Positions 12,249-22,930 of a DNA stretch of 64,000 nucleotides are shown here, one piece after another. Origin of the DNA: Spisula solida (Eukaryota > Mollusca > Bivalvia > Venerida > Mactridae); NCBI GenBank assembly GCA_947247005.1, contig OX365947.1, forward strand, positions 34,180,760 through 34,244,759, written 5' to 3'. Below the pieces are notes generated by a model that saw nothing but the letters and a program-made list of their open reading frames with translations, was not told where the DNA came from and ran no database searches. Each line of letters begins with the position of its first letter. Position 1 is the stretch's first letter. The position numbers and the translations under genes were made by a program.

Positions 12249-13453
12249 GACCTGCCGTCCACTAGGACCCCGAAGGGTTCCCGAAGGCTAAATTTGCCTA
12301 ATCGGGATGGTTCGGCATGTCTTCGGGAACCCTTCCGTGTCGTTCCTGTACGCTTCGGGAAGCCTTCCGGACACTTCGGGACCGAAAAATCTTCGGCATC
12401 CAAGAAGGTCTTGTTCGGGAAGGCTTCGGGAGTGCTTCGGTGTAATCGGAAACCCATCGGCAACAGTTCGGGGTGTTCGGGAATCCATCGTCATCCACTC
12501 GGCACCTTCGGGAAGCCTTCTGCGAGGCTTCGTAATCATTTTATCCATCCCGAGCGGTTCCCGAAGGAAGCTGAAGTAATGCCGAAAGCTAGCCGAATAT
12601 GACGAAGGGATGAGTTATACACACGGAAGATATGCCGATCATGTTAAGACACACGCCGAATAGTTGCCGAAGGCGCCGATTGTGAACGGAAGGGATGCCG
12701 AGTCGAAGCAGTATTTCCCGAACTATACAAGAGCGACTGCGGAAGCGATGAGGTTAGTTTGCCGATAGTTTTTTATCTTGAATATATCGTTTTCATCATG
12801 GTCCTACAAACCAAGAACAGGCTACCAAATATGGTTGTGTCAGCCCCTATAGAAAACTATGACACAACCAGTGTCCCATGGTCTTCAGTTATTAAAGGAA
12901 AACACCGGAAATAGACTCCCGGTATATCTACTGTAGTAAGTTTTTTTCATGATCTTAATATGTCAGTGTTGTTTATACCTGAAACTAATAGGTCATTCAG
13001 CATTTGTGTAGCTGAAAATATGTCATTTAATTTTATAGCTGGAACTAGCGAGATTAATGGCGTCTTCCATCAATCGTATTCAACTGATAACAAGATAGTA
13101 GTTCGGCATCGTTTATATACATCGGCAACCTTTCAGCATGCTATCGGCATCGATTCGTAAACACTTCAGCATATTCTGCAATGTATCCGCAACCTTTCCG
13201 CACGATCGGGAAACATTCGGGACCATATCCTGAACTGTCGGCATTCATTCGCGTTGCGTTCGGCTACTTCGGAAAGGTTTCGGCGTTCATACTGCAACAT
13301 TTCGTATAACGATCCCCGAATATATCCCGAACGATGCCGATGGCTTAGATCCGCCCATTTTTATTGATAAATGATCCCGAAAGGTTCCCGAAACAAGCAA
13401 ACTGTAATCGGCTACCCCTCCGCATATCATCGGGGTCTAGTGGACGGCGGGTC
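12249..13453. mobile_element. PIF/Harbinger-like non-autonomous element, TTCGG-rich
   Basis: 1205 bp. The left end GACCTGCCGTCCACTA and the right end, reverse complemented, GACCCGCCGTCCACTA are followed by GGACCCCGA and GACCCCGA. Target duplication TTA lies at 12246-12248 and 13454-13456. A 3-bp TWA duplication is a PIF/Harbinger habit. The interior has about thirty TTCGG or CCGAA pentamers in blocks of alternating orientation, making it CpG-rich against an AT-rich background. No transposase is visible; the overlapping frames of up to 102 residues on both strands are by-products of the motif array. Confidence 0.75.
12832..12870 (+). other. Perfect 11-bp hairpin inside the TTCGG-rich element
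   Basis: TGGTTGTGTCA (12832-12842) pairs with TGACACAACCA (12860-12870) across a 17-base loop. It lies in the motif-free centre of the element. A 38-codon frame (12798-12914) runs through it, but nothing shows that it is used. Confidence 0.6.
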
Positions 13454-13689
13454 TTAAGCTGTGACATTGACCTTGAGCCGGCACGGTTGAAATGTGGGTT
13501 CTGTGCGTCGTCTTTATTGAGTTCTACATTTGTTACAACTTGTAAGTTCATTCAATTCGTTCGATGCCTTAAGAAGTTATGGAGCGGAGACGATTTTAGT
13601 TACGGACGCACCACACACGCACACACAGACGGACGGATACCATTCCTATCATCCCCTCCCATTTCATGGCGGGAGTTTAAAAGGGGACA

Positions 13690-14190
13690 ATGATTCTTGC
13701 AAAATGCAGATCAGAGGTATGGGTCTTGCTATATCACACCGTACAACCCGCTGTGCGTAAGGCAGCTCTGTATGTCGAAGGCAGAGACACACGCGTTTTG
13801 CGCCACTAGAGTGGGGTAAGTATTTGTTATTTTATATGTGTTTTGCGTTGCTTTTGAGAGTGATCACTTACATATATCGTTGACGCGATGAATGAACAAT
13901 AAGTATATACAATTTATGTGCCCACAAATGCCATATTAATCGAGTAAACAGGTTTTAGGTATGCGATGTTTGCCAAAAGTTCGAAATTATCGCCTTTGAC
14001 AATGTATTCTCGACTTAATTCGTGGTTTGGAACAATTCTTAAACATTGAATACAAACTTCAACCCTTCCTCAATATATCTGTCGTTTCCGTTTGGGAAAA
14101 TGTGCATTTTCTGGGAAGATACAGAGGTTTAAATTGAACGAGGTACAAAAAAATGCTAACAAATAGGCAGTTCTGTTTATCGAATGACAA
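13690..14190. other. Intergenic, no feature seen
   Basis: No frame or repeat that I can support. Confidence 0.4.
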
Positions 14191-14194
14191 TTAT

Positions 14195-14740
14195 GGCGGA
14201 AATGTCTTAAGTTCATAAGGGCCAGAACTCGATACAAAATAATAATCCTATAGTCACATGACAAGTCTTGTAAAGTTGACTAATGATGTTAAGTATGACT
14301 ACGAAGTTGCATTACAATAGCATTGAAAGTAAACAAAATATTGAACTTCACAAAAAAATTTAACCAATATGTCTAAGTTAAAAAGGGCTACAACTCCTTA
14401 AAAAATAATCCTACAGATATGCCACTTTCCTAGTAGGTTGGACGAATGACAATAAATAAGTGTGTCAATTTTCCATGCAATAGCATGGATAATAAACAAT
14501 TTTTTAACGTTAAATCACTTTAACCAAAATGTCTTATTTAAAAAGGGACACAACTCATAACAAAATCATCATAGAGTTATGCCACTTGTCTAGTGAAGTT
14601 AACTGTTAACTAATGACAATAAATAATAATAAAAATAATAATAATAAAAAATTGTGTCAAGTTTCAATGCAATAGCTTTGATAGTAAACAAAATATTGAA
14701 CTTTTTAAAAATAACTTTTAACGAAATGTCTATGTTAACA
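14195..14740 (+). repeat. Dispersed repeat with about 169-bp internal units
   Basis: Three units begin with 'atgtctaagttaaaaagggc' or a variant near 14200, 14370 and 14538, with a stub near 14727. Each holds 'gccactt', 'tgacaataaataa' and 'aatagc'. An AAT microsatellite expansion lies at 14624-14650. It runs straight into the Helitron-like fragment. Confidence 0.65.
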
Positions 14741-14965
14741 AGATGCCACAAAGGGTCCTAAGTCGTTCACCTACGGTAATAGTACATGCAAGCCCATGTT
14801 ATCTAGTTTTTTACCCCAGATGACATAGATTCTATTGAGATGATCATTATGACCAAGTTTTATAAATATTTGACCTTTGTGACCTCCAGTGACAACACAA
14901 GGTTTTTCAATGGGTTGACATAGATACCTAGTTTTGACCCCAGATGACGCAATATAAAACTTTGC
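14738..14965 (+). mobile_element. Helitron-like repeat, partial copy
   Basis: Starts 'aacaagatgccacaaagggt' and carries the same internal text as 10394-10890 ('gagatgatcattatgaccaa', 'gtgacctccagtgac'). It lacks the 3' hairpin and CTAA, and is cut off at a poly-C run, next to a LINE fragment. Confidence 0.6.
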
Positions 14966-14979
14966 CCCCCCCCCACATA

Positions 14980-15510
14980 CAGCTACCCTTATTGAGCAAC
15001 TTGATACCATACAGCGAAGAGCTGCTCGTTGGACCAAGCGAGATTACAGCCGTACGTCTAGTGTCACAGACATGCTGACTACCCTACATTGGAGACGCCT
15101 TGACCTACGACGTATCAATCAACGTCTGACTATGCTTCACGTCATCTTGAATGGCCGGGTTGCTATCCAACGTCCAAACTGTCTCATCCCTAGCACCCGG
15201 TCCTCACGCACATCACACTCTCACACATTTCAACAAATACACACACAAACAAGACTATTATAAATTCTCCTTCCTCCCTAGAACGATAATACACTGGAAC
15301 TCCTTACCCCTTGACATCATTGACCTTTCAGCACGGCTGTTAGCCGTATTGGACATGCCTCTCCCTAAATAATATGTCCTGCTTTTTAATCAAGTTTTAA
15401 CCTTTCTTCTTTCTCGAATATTGTTATACCTTTTATTTCTTATCCATATTAACATTCTTTGTAAGTTTGACGCGTGCCAAGTCTAAAGTCCCCAGCCAGC
15501 CAGGAAGATA
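14980..15510 (+). pseudogene. 5'-truncated LINE, reverse transcriptase C-terminus
   Basis: The translation shows the conserved end of CR1/Jockey-type polyproteins: 'LDTIQRRAARWTKRDYSRTS', 'SVTDMLTTLHWRRLDLRR', 'RLTMLHVILNG'. After one frameshift it continues with 'FLPRTIIHWNSLPLDII' up to a stop near 15372. A short 3' UTR ends in 'agatagatagataaa', a tetranucleotide tail as in L2/CR1 elements. Target duplication was not found. Confidence 0.85.
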
Positions 15511-16554
15511 GATAGATAAAATAGTTTGTATTTGATAATGCACATAGCAATTCATTATGTCTGTTTTTCGGTCAAGAAATAACTTTACGTTTGTAATTAT
15601 TATTTGATTGTATCATATCGTCTACATGTGGTTTGTCAAGATGTTGGTACCTTGCAAATACAATGCATGAAAACATATTTGACTGAAAGCATAGATATAT
15701 ATAGACGCAGTGATATTTAAATCCCTGTTGAAAGGGACTACTTTTTCAAGCGTTTAAAAAAACAAAGATCAAAATGCTGAAAAAACGATATATTGCTGAT
15801 GACTTCAATTTGAGCCCCAAAATTACCTGAAAACAATAATAATAGAAGATCGGACACGGAAGGCAGCAGTCAAGTTAAGGTAATTTGAGTTGCTGAAATT
15901 GAACCTATTAGTTTGTAACCGTGTCAGGAAATAATTAAATTTTTCAAGCCAGCAACAGGCTTTTTTAATAAAAACCATTATGCTAAATTGAAAGTATGCA
16001 CATATACGTAAAGGATATTCATATCAAAAATGAACAATTATTTTATAAAAGGTGTTTTATCTACAGTTGAAAATTGCATCTTTTTTGTCAAAATCCTGTA
16101 AAACGTACTCACTCAAATTAAATATAAATCACATTGTTTTGTTCTCCAATCTTTTATCCAGGTGCTAGACTTTTTCCCTATTAAATTATATAAATGATAT
16201 CCACACATTGTACCAAAGCATTTGACCACTTTATTACTAGAATTGACAGATTTGATTTACACACAGCTGATTATTTTAAAGTGTAATAAGTGTGTGTATA
16301 TGTTGATTTAGCTAACAAAGGGCTCAAAATGATGACCGTTGAAAATCAACGGGTTTGGCAATGACTTGTTTTGATTGCAACTAATCCCATGAATAGATAG
16401 TTTCTACACGAATGCCTTCTACAAATGTTAAATACAAAACAGAATTTTAAGTTATACATGGTTTAATATTCAGTGATTTACGGAATAAATATAATTGATA
16501 TACTTTTATTCTATAGTCGAGCACCTAGATAATAGATTGGAGAACATAGCAATG
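15511..16554. other. Intergenic, no feature seen
   Basis: AT-rich, no supported feature. Confidence 0.45.
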
Positions 16555-17320
16555 TGATTTCTACTGAATATACTCCTTCAAGAAGACCTGACCACCCTAG
16601 AGTCCTGGGAAAGTAGATGGCAGATGAGTTTTCATCCAGCAAAGTGTGTAGTCCTGCGAATCACGCCAAAGAGGACCAAGCTCATTGAAACCAGCTACCA
16701 ACTACATGGTCATACCCTGGAGACAGTCGAAGCCAGCAAGTGCATAGGGGTGACACTATCTGACACATGGAGCTGGGACACCCATGTTCGAAACATTGTC
16801 AACAAGGGTAACCAGACTGTGGGATTTCTACGTCGCAACCTGCACGGTGTACACCAGAAGTCAAGGCGGCCGCCTACAAGACATTAGCCAGGCCCACAAT
16901 GGAGTATGCTGCTTCAGTTTGGGACCCCACTACACAGAACAACATCAGAGCCCTGGAACAAGTACAAATGCGTGCAGCAAGGTTTGTCACCAACGACTTC
17001 TCGACGAAGACCCCTGGATGCGTCACGAAGATGTTAGAGGACCTCCAGTGGGCATCTCTTGAAAGCCGTCTGAGACAAGCCAGGTTGCAGATGTTATACA
17101 AGATCGACCGCGGAATTGTAGACATCCATTCAATCCAGTTCCTGAAACCTGGAGACTCACGGACAAGAGGAGGCTTGAAGTTTTACCAGGAACGTCACCA
17201 CAATACAACACTAGGAACCTCCTTCATACCAAGAACTGTCAGAGACTGGAATCAGCTACCAACAAGGGTCACGACAGCAAGCAAACTGGAGAGCTTCCAG
17301 ACTCTCCTACGAGCCTGAGA
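16555..17320 (+). pseudogene. LINE reverse transcriptase fragment, one frameshift
   Basis: A second LINE C-terminal fragment, better preserved than its neighbour. The first frame gives 'LESWESRWQMSFHPAKCVVL', the block that follows YADD in LINE reverse transcriptases. Near 16860 it shifts to the frame giving 'VKAAAYKTLARPTMEYAASV', 'RAARFVTNDFSTKTPGCVTK', 'FIPRTVRDWNQLPTRV' and a natural-looking stop at 17316-17318. The catalytic core and endonuclease are missing. It differs from the 14980 copy, so it comes from another subfamily. Confidence 0.88.
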
Positions 17321-17603
17321 TATTTGGCTACATATGTATATAGTTTTAACAGTTTTTAAGGAGCGAAATCTGAGACAGTTTTAGTTTGACGCATGTGTAA
17401 TTAAACGCTGAGCTTAATACAGTCCGATAGGACTCCTGCTCTTTACAAGGAAGAAGGAGAAGAGAATAATAATTTGAGTGAGTACTGTTTGCAGGATAGT
17501 GACACAAAAATTGGCTATTTTCAATGTGTGATAAAACACCTTTTTACAAATTGAATTATCATTCTTTGATGTAAAACTTTATGAATGTACATATAACCAT
17601 ATA

Positions 17604-18519
17604 CAGTAGAACCTGCATTGGGGGACCACCCTTGGGACCGGGATAAAACGGTCGCTTAAGTAAGTGGTCTCTTAATAGATCAGGCCGAAATTATTAGTTT
17701 AAGTACAATGCCGTGTTTTCATATCTTTATTCAGTACTGCTACTATCTAATACAGTACAGTTGCAATGTTATATGCACTGATATGGACTTTTTTTATTAC
17801 GATGGTGAACATGTGTAATGTTATTTTTTACGATTTATATGCTTTTATTCATCCTCGCCACCGGAAATCCATATGGGCAAGGTCCCAAGAAGAGATTAGT
17901 CACTTTAGTTTGTGGGGGATATTGCATAGTACAGAAGATGCCCCAATGTTTGAAGCATGTCTGGTTCTTTTACGTGCCTGACGTAAAGCATCATACATAG
18001 TACCTCGCTTAACGTCTCGCCCGAAATACTGTTAAAAAGTTTAGTTATGATAGGTGGGAAACACGGAAAAGCAGAGAAATGCAGGATCGAACCTTCAACC
18101 TTTGGATCAGCAGTCAGTAGCTCTTCCCACTGGACCACTTGTCCACCCATGTAATGTTAATTGACCATGATTCTATTTTATTTGCGTCATATCCCTCACT
18201 ATTAGTTTGTTTTTTCTCACCTTTTAAGTTGATAACCACTAATCTACAACAATTATCTTTACATACGACCATTTAACGGGTTTGTTAAACGACCAACTGT
18301 TTTCATAGGTGTGAATGCGCGACGAGATTAAGTGTATGTGGTCATTGAATGGATTAAATTTTAACTCTTGGGACTGGTTTAAGGCGGTCGCTGGTCGGAT
18401 AACTGAAAAGTCGTTTAATAGAATCACTTTATATAGTGAAAATTCACGGGCGGGGTCTTAAGTGGTCGTTTAATAGAGAAGTCGCTTAATAGAGGTGGTC
18501 GTTCGTACAGGTTCTACTG
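17604..18519. mobile_element. pogo/Tigger-like MITE, 916 bp
   Basis: Terminal repeats CAGTAGAACCTG are followed on both sides by 'gaccacc', 'cgctta' and 'tctcttaatagat' or 'tctattaaacgacc' text. TA target duplications lie at 17602-17603 and 18520-18521. CAGTAGAACCT ends with TA duplication are typical of pogo/Tigger. No transposase remains; the interior includes a tRNA-like sequence (18072-18148). Confidence 0.8.
18072..18148 (-). repeat. tRNA-derived SINE head
   Basis: Minus strand: box A TGGTCCAGTGG and box B GGTTCGATCC, about 40 bases apart. The acceptor stem does not pair well, so this is a SINE or tRNA pseudogene rather than a working tRNA. It sits inside the pogo-like element. Confidence 0.6.
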
Positions 18520-18649
18520 TAGTATTATAATTTCGGCAGAAAATTATATTGCAGGCTTGAAAAATCGAATTGTTTTCTGACACATTTTCACTGTGATGAC
18601 TTCAATTTCAGCTGAGCAATTTACCCTAACCAGCCGAGCACAGAAAACA

Positions 18650-19262
18650 TAACAAGAGCTGTCCACGATCAGCGCGCTCAACTATTCGCAGTGCCATGCT
18701 AGATAGAATTATCATTATCTAAACAAAACAAAATGCTTCAAATCAGCAGCATTACCCTCTGGGGCTTCTAAGTCGAAAAAGGGAGATAATTTGGACAAAA
18801 TGCAGGACAGTTACATACTCATGTGTAGGTCCTCTGTGTCATGAGGTCGAACAAATAAGCATTTCTAAGTCCAAAAGGGGGCATAATTTCAACAAAATGA
18901 ACTAAAATTCAACTTAACCGCTAACAAAAAGCTCTGAATGACCTAGTTTTAGCTATAAAAAACTGAATGCTGCTCTTCCAACCCTTCACCTGTATTTGCG
19001 ATTCTGGCGCGACAGGTCATACACTTCTATGAAAATTTGGCCACAATGACTAGTTTCCTTCACCTGTTGACTGACGTGTGGTGAAGTTGCTGGTTCCTTG
19101 TGGAAATGTAAGCTAATACTGGTTATGATACAGTCCAGTAACGGATAACTGAAAACTTGGTGAAAACGGCTTAAACTGATAAAGTTGCAAACATTTGCGA
19201 CAATGACCCAGCGTTGGCCCTGCAAATAACTCCGAAGAAGGAGGTAAACAAGAAGTTATGAT
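18650..19262 (+). repeat. Dispersed repeat starting 'aacaagagctgtcc'
   Basis: Starts 'aacaagagctgtccacgatc' and contains two paralogous stretches ('agtcgaaaaagggagataat' and 'agtccaaaagggggcataat'). Several dispersed repeats here share the 'aacaaga' start. The phrase 'cgagcacagaaaacat' just before it also occurs at 40264-40282. Confidence 0.5.
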
Positions 19263-19976
19263 TATCATACACGTTAACTAACTTATACTCACATCCCATA
19301 GATTTTCCGTATGCAACACACATCGTCCATAATTGCTTGTATTTGCTTTTACAATAATTATTTTCTTATTCGTATTCCGTTTAAAAAATGGTAAACACAA
19401 TCATTTCAAATCTACGAAATTGGTCACGTGTTATGGGGTCAATAGTGACCCACTTATTTCGGCTTTTCCCGCTCGTATTCGCGCATTGTCGTAACAAGTG
19501 GTCATTTAAAGGGGAAGTCAGTAGACATACAGCAATTCTGCATGCATTGTTTCTTGAATGAAGTATATTATATTTAAACCTACATTGTTCGTATATTTTC
19601 TTGTGTAACGTGGTAACCCAATATTAGGAGTGATTCAACTTTTACCGCCATTTATATAACAAAAATGTATGTATTTTTATAATTCTTAAACAATTGTGTT
19701 GATCATTTGAAAGCTTTTTAAAATGTCCTCTAGCTGTCCACTAGCTTTCCCTTTAAAATATCGATTTGAAGGCCAGCGAACGCACGGGTTTTTCGTGATC
19801 CGCTCAATGATGAATTTTATATGTGGGGGAGATTGGGGTAGAATGAGACATTTTTCAAAATAAATCATATCCGAGCTATAAAATTACATAGACAGTCAGC
19901 ACGTACCCTGTTTGGACCACACACTCCCCCAGCAAAATCAGATTTTACCACTGTTTACCAATTTATATAAGGCCAG
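19263..19976. other. Intergenic, no feature seen
   Basis: AT-rich; no supported feature. Confidence 0.45.
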
Positions 19977-19981
19977 GAACA

Positions 19982-20610
19982 CACGGTGTATAACCGTATC
20001 GGTACCCTCTCAGTGCAAAATGATATATCGGTACCCTCTCAGTGCTGGCACCGGTCTCTCTCAGTGCAAAACAATGAATTCGATTGACGAAGATCCACAG
20101 GAGAGGTAAGAAAATCATTTTTTGGTCCAAAATACCGGTTTATGCATAAAAATCGATAGCCCACGGAACCCCCCGATGATTAACCATTGTGTTCCTGTTG
20201 TTAAAATAGTTCTATCATTTTTCACAAGTTCTGGCGGGGCTGGAATGTTGACCGAGGGTCGTTGTGCGAATGAACATCAAGCCATGTTTATGAAGCTTAA
20301 ATGCGACTTTTCTTCAATATAGCAAATATCTAGTACCTTAGACGTAAAGCCGTTGATCATATCTTGCCCCTAAAAGCCTTTTATTCGGTAACTTCCATCA
20401 ATTTTTTTAAAAAACACCCTACTTTCGGTTTAGACTCTGCACCGGTACCCTCTCAGTTCTGGCACCGGTACCCTCTCTGTTCGTAAAGCTATAGAATACG
20501 ATCCATTTGATTGCAAGTACAGAGAGGGTACCGGTGCCAGTCAGCTGCACTGAGAGGGTACCGATATATCATTTTGCACTGAGAGGGTACCGATACGGTT
20601 ATACACCGTG
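19982..20610. mobile_element. Foldback element with perfect 64-bp inverted ends
   Basis: The first 64 bases are an exact reverse complement of the last 64; they start CACGGTGTATAACCGTATCG. GAACA is duplicated at 19977-19981 and 20611-20615. The 16-mer 'ggtaccctctcagtgc' recurs within each arm, and more 'ggtaccctctc' copies lie inside. A second perfect 20-bp hairpin (20461-20480 with 20519-20538) sits near the right end. No transposase is visible. Perfect arms imply a recent insertion. Confidence 0.88.
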
Positions 20611-20615
20611 GAACA

Positions 20616-22930
20616 AGAACAGACGACAAGTAGTGCCTGTCACATTTGTAGCCGTGTATGTTTATTATTCAAATGAAATATTACGTGTACCATCATGTAG
20701 CTTAAATATTCACTGGTACGGAGCGATGTCAAAGCGTAAGACGAGTCTAAGTGACATCTTGCTATAGTCTCTACGTGAAAAATGCTATGCACTCTTTACA
20801 CATCATCCTAATACATCAGTGGTTAATCAAGTTCCCAGAATACCGTGATATCACAGGTTAAGAATACTCTGGTGAACGAGAATGTTACACAGCAGACCGC
20901 ACGCTTTAGAGTGTGACAACTTTACACCGTATTACAATTCGAATAAGGTGTTTGTCAATGGTAATGCCATAAAATATAATTACACTCTTGTAGTAAGTTT
21001 ATATTAATACCTTAACTGGTGCAGTTTTGTGAAAAATGAAAGAAAATACTCATTTTGTTTAATACATTGCACAACATAATTATAATACAAATGAATTAAT
21101 TTAACCAGACAATGTTCTTTATAAACTATTTTTGCTATAATAGGCCAGTAGAATAACTCCAGAATGGGATGACATGGGAAATATTCTGATGTCATTAAAC
21201 TCTTCTATTTTGTATTCTCCACGATCCATAGTATCACAGAAAAAGGCCCAAAGAAAAACTCTTGGGGAAACTTTTTGACGACATTTTAAAGTTTTGCATA
21301 ATAGGCATCGACGATCGCATAAAGTATGACATGTAGCATATCAAATTGACCAGAAGGATATCAGGAACTCAAATCCGTTATAAATGTTGCTGTGTACGCA
21401 ATGCATAGTGATTGCATAGCAAATCAAAGCGCTGAAGGCCTGGGGCTAAACTTTATTCGCACGGGAAGCAGTTTACTGACTAAACTGAAGTAAATGTAAA
21501 CGGATTAAAAATGTTTTGTAGAAAATACACGTCCTCTGTTACTGCCAGTTATGTTGACCTTAGAAAGTTGTAGGATTAATATATTGTTCATGCTAAACTT
21601 ACCTCTGTATCTTGTTCATGTACTACTAATAATAAACAAGGGATCTCAGAATCCCATTATTCCCCCCCCCCTCCACTACCACATGCATGCACAGTCACAT
21701 ATTCAACTACATAAAACCCCGTTTTCCGGGATTACGGAATTAATTTAGCGACAATATGCGAGAAATTCCGAATATAAGTCAGGGTGGTGGCTGCATAAAG
21801 CGTATAGAGCAACCAGGTACAAAAATCGCGATTATTTTAGCCAAATTTAAAGAATTTGTAAAAAGTCTTACTTGAACACAATGACAACATTATGTTACGA
21901 CCTCGCTTACAATATGTCCGCCTAATTTATATGTTTAACTTGGAAGCGACACTGCGGCAGTGTAGCATTAAATGCAAAACTTTAAATATAAAGCATTTTT
22001 TAGGATAATGCTTGCTTAAGTTAAAAAAAGTTTTTTTTAAATTAAATGGATAATGTGCAATGATTGTTTTATATGTGTTTCATGCTTAAATGTTGAAAAA
22101 AGAAAAATTATGTACACTCATCATACTATTTTTCCAAGCTCACAATAGGGATAGGGGAGGTAATTAATGATGCAATCGGCATTTATACTCCTACGCAGTG
22201 ATCTCCCTTGCAACTTTTAAAGGCGGGTGGAACTACTTTATTGCGCATGTAGTGTTGTTGTGAATGACAATTTTGCTTCAATACTATGTCTTTATACTTT
22301 TACATGTAACTGTCATGTTAAATCGTGATGTTCTGCATGTTTATAGGCGGGTTAGTGAGATCTGTGTTTAGACATAACTTAATAAATAGACGGCACTAGT
22401 AGTCCTCTTAATGAAGGAACAATCATCTGACCTACTATAGTTGTCTATAAATGTTTGAGCATTCTCAAACTTTTCCATTCTTTTGGTGGGCCTTTTGCTG
22501 ATACTGAAGCTTAGTGCAGCTATCTTCTTACACGAGTAGCGATAGGCGGAGTTCGGTTAACGACAATGAGTTTGGCTATGGGCGGAGATTAATTAAAGGC
22601 AGTTATGATAGTGGTGGGCTGAGTTTAATCAAAATGGGCTGGGCATAAGTCCGCTCACAGTCATTGTCATGTAAATCGTTCTCAGTGATGGCAAAATAGA
22701 CTTCCCAGTGAGAAAGGCACATAGCTAATTACAATGACACCGTTGCGTGAACTAGTATCCTTATCAATTATATCACCTTTCTAATTTGAATATTTTAAAT
22801 ATCTATACAACATTTTGCATACCAAATGAGAAAACTGGAAATTCAGTATAAAAAAGCTGCATTGTCTCCCTGCTACGTTGCCTCTTTTCTACCTTCTGAA
22901 GTGAGTGACGCTATAACTAGGCTGCATTAT
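20616..22930. other. Intergenic, no clear feature
   Basis: No gene or repeat family recognised. A short poly-C run lies at 21662-21671. Frames up to 65 codons show no known domain. Confidence 0.4.

Larger units (their letters stand above)
12190..13680 (+). repeat. Dispersed mollusc-type repeat, copy 2, split
   Basis: Second copy of the repeat at 1-345. The left part ends at 12248 and the right part resumes at 13454, finishing with 'ggacgg' units and 'catcccctcccat'. Removing 12249-13453 and one TTA restores a continuous match, so the insertion is younger than this repeat. Confidence 0.7.

Noticed and set aside
12288..12602. Frames of 86-102 residues on both strands
   Set aside because: Overlapping frames on both strands of a TTCGG motif array; length comes from biased composition, no known domain.
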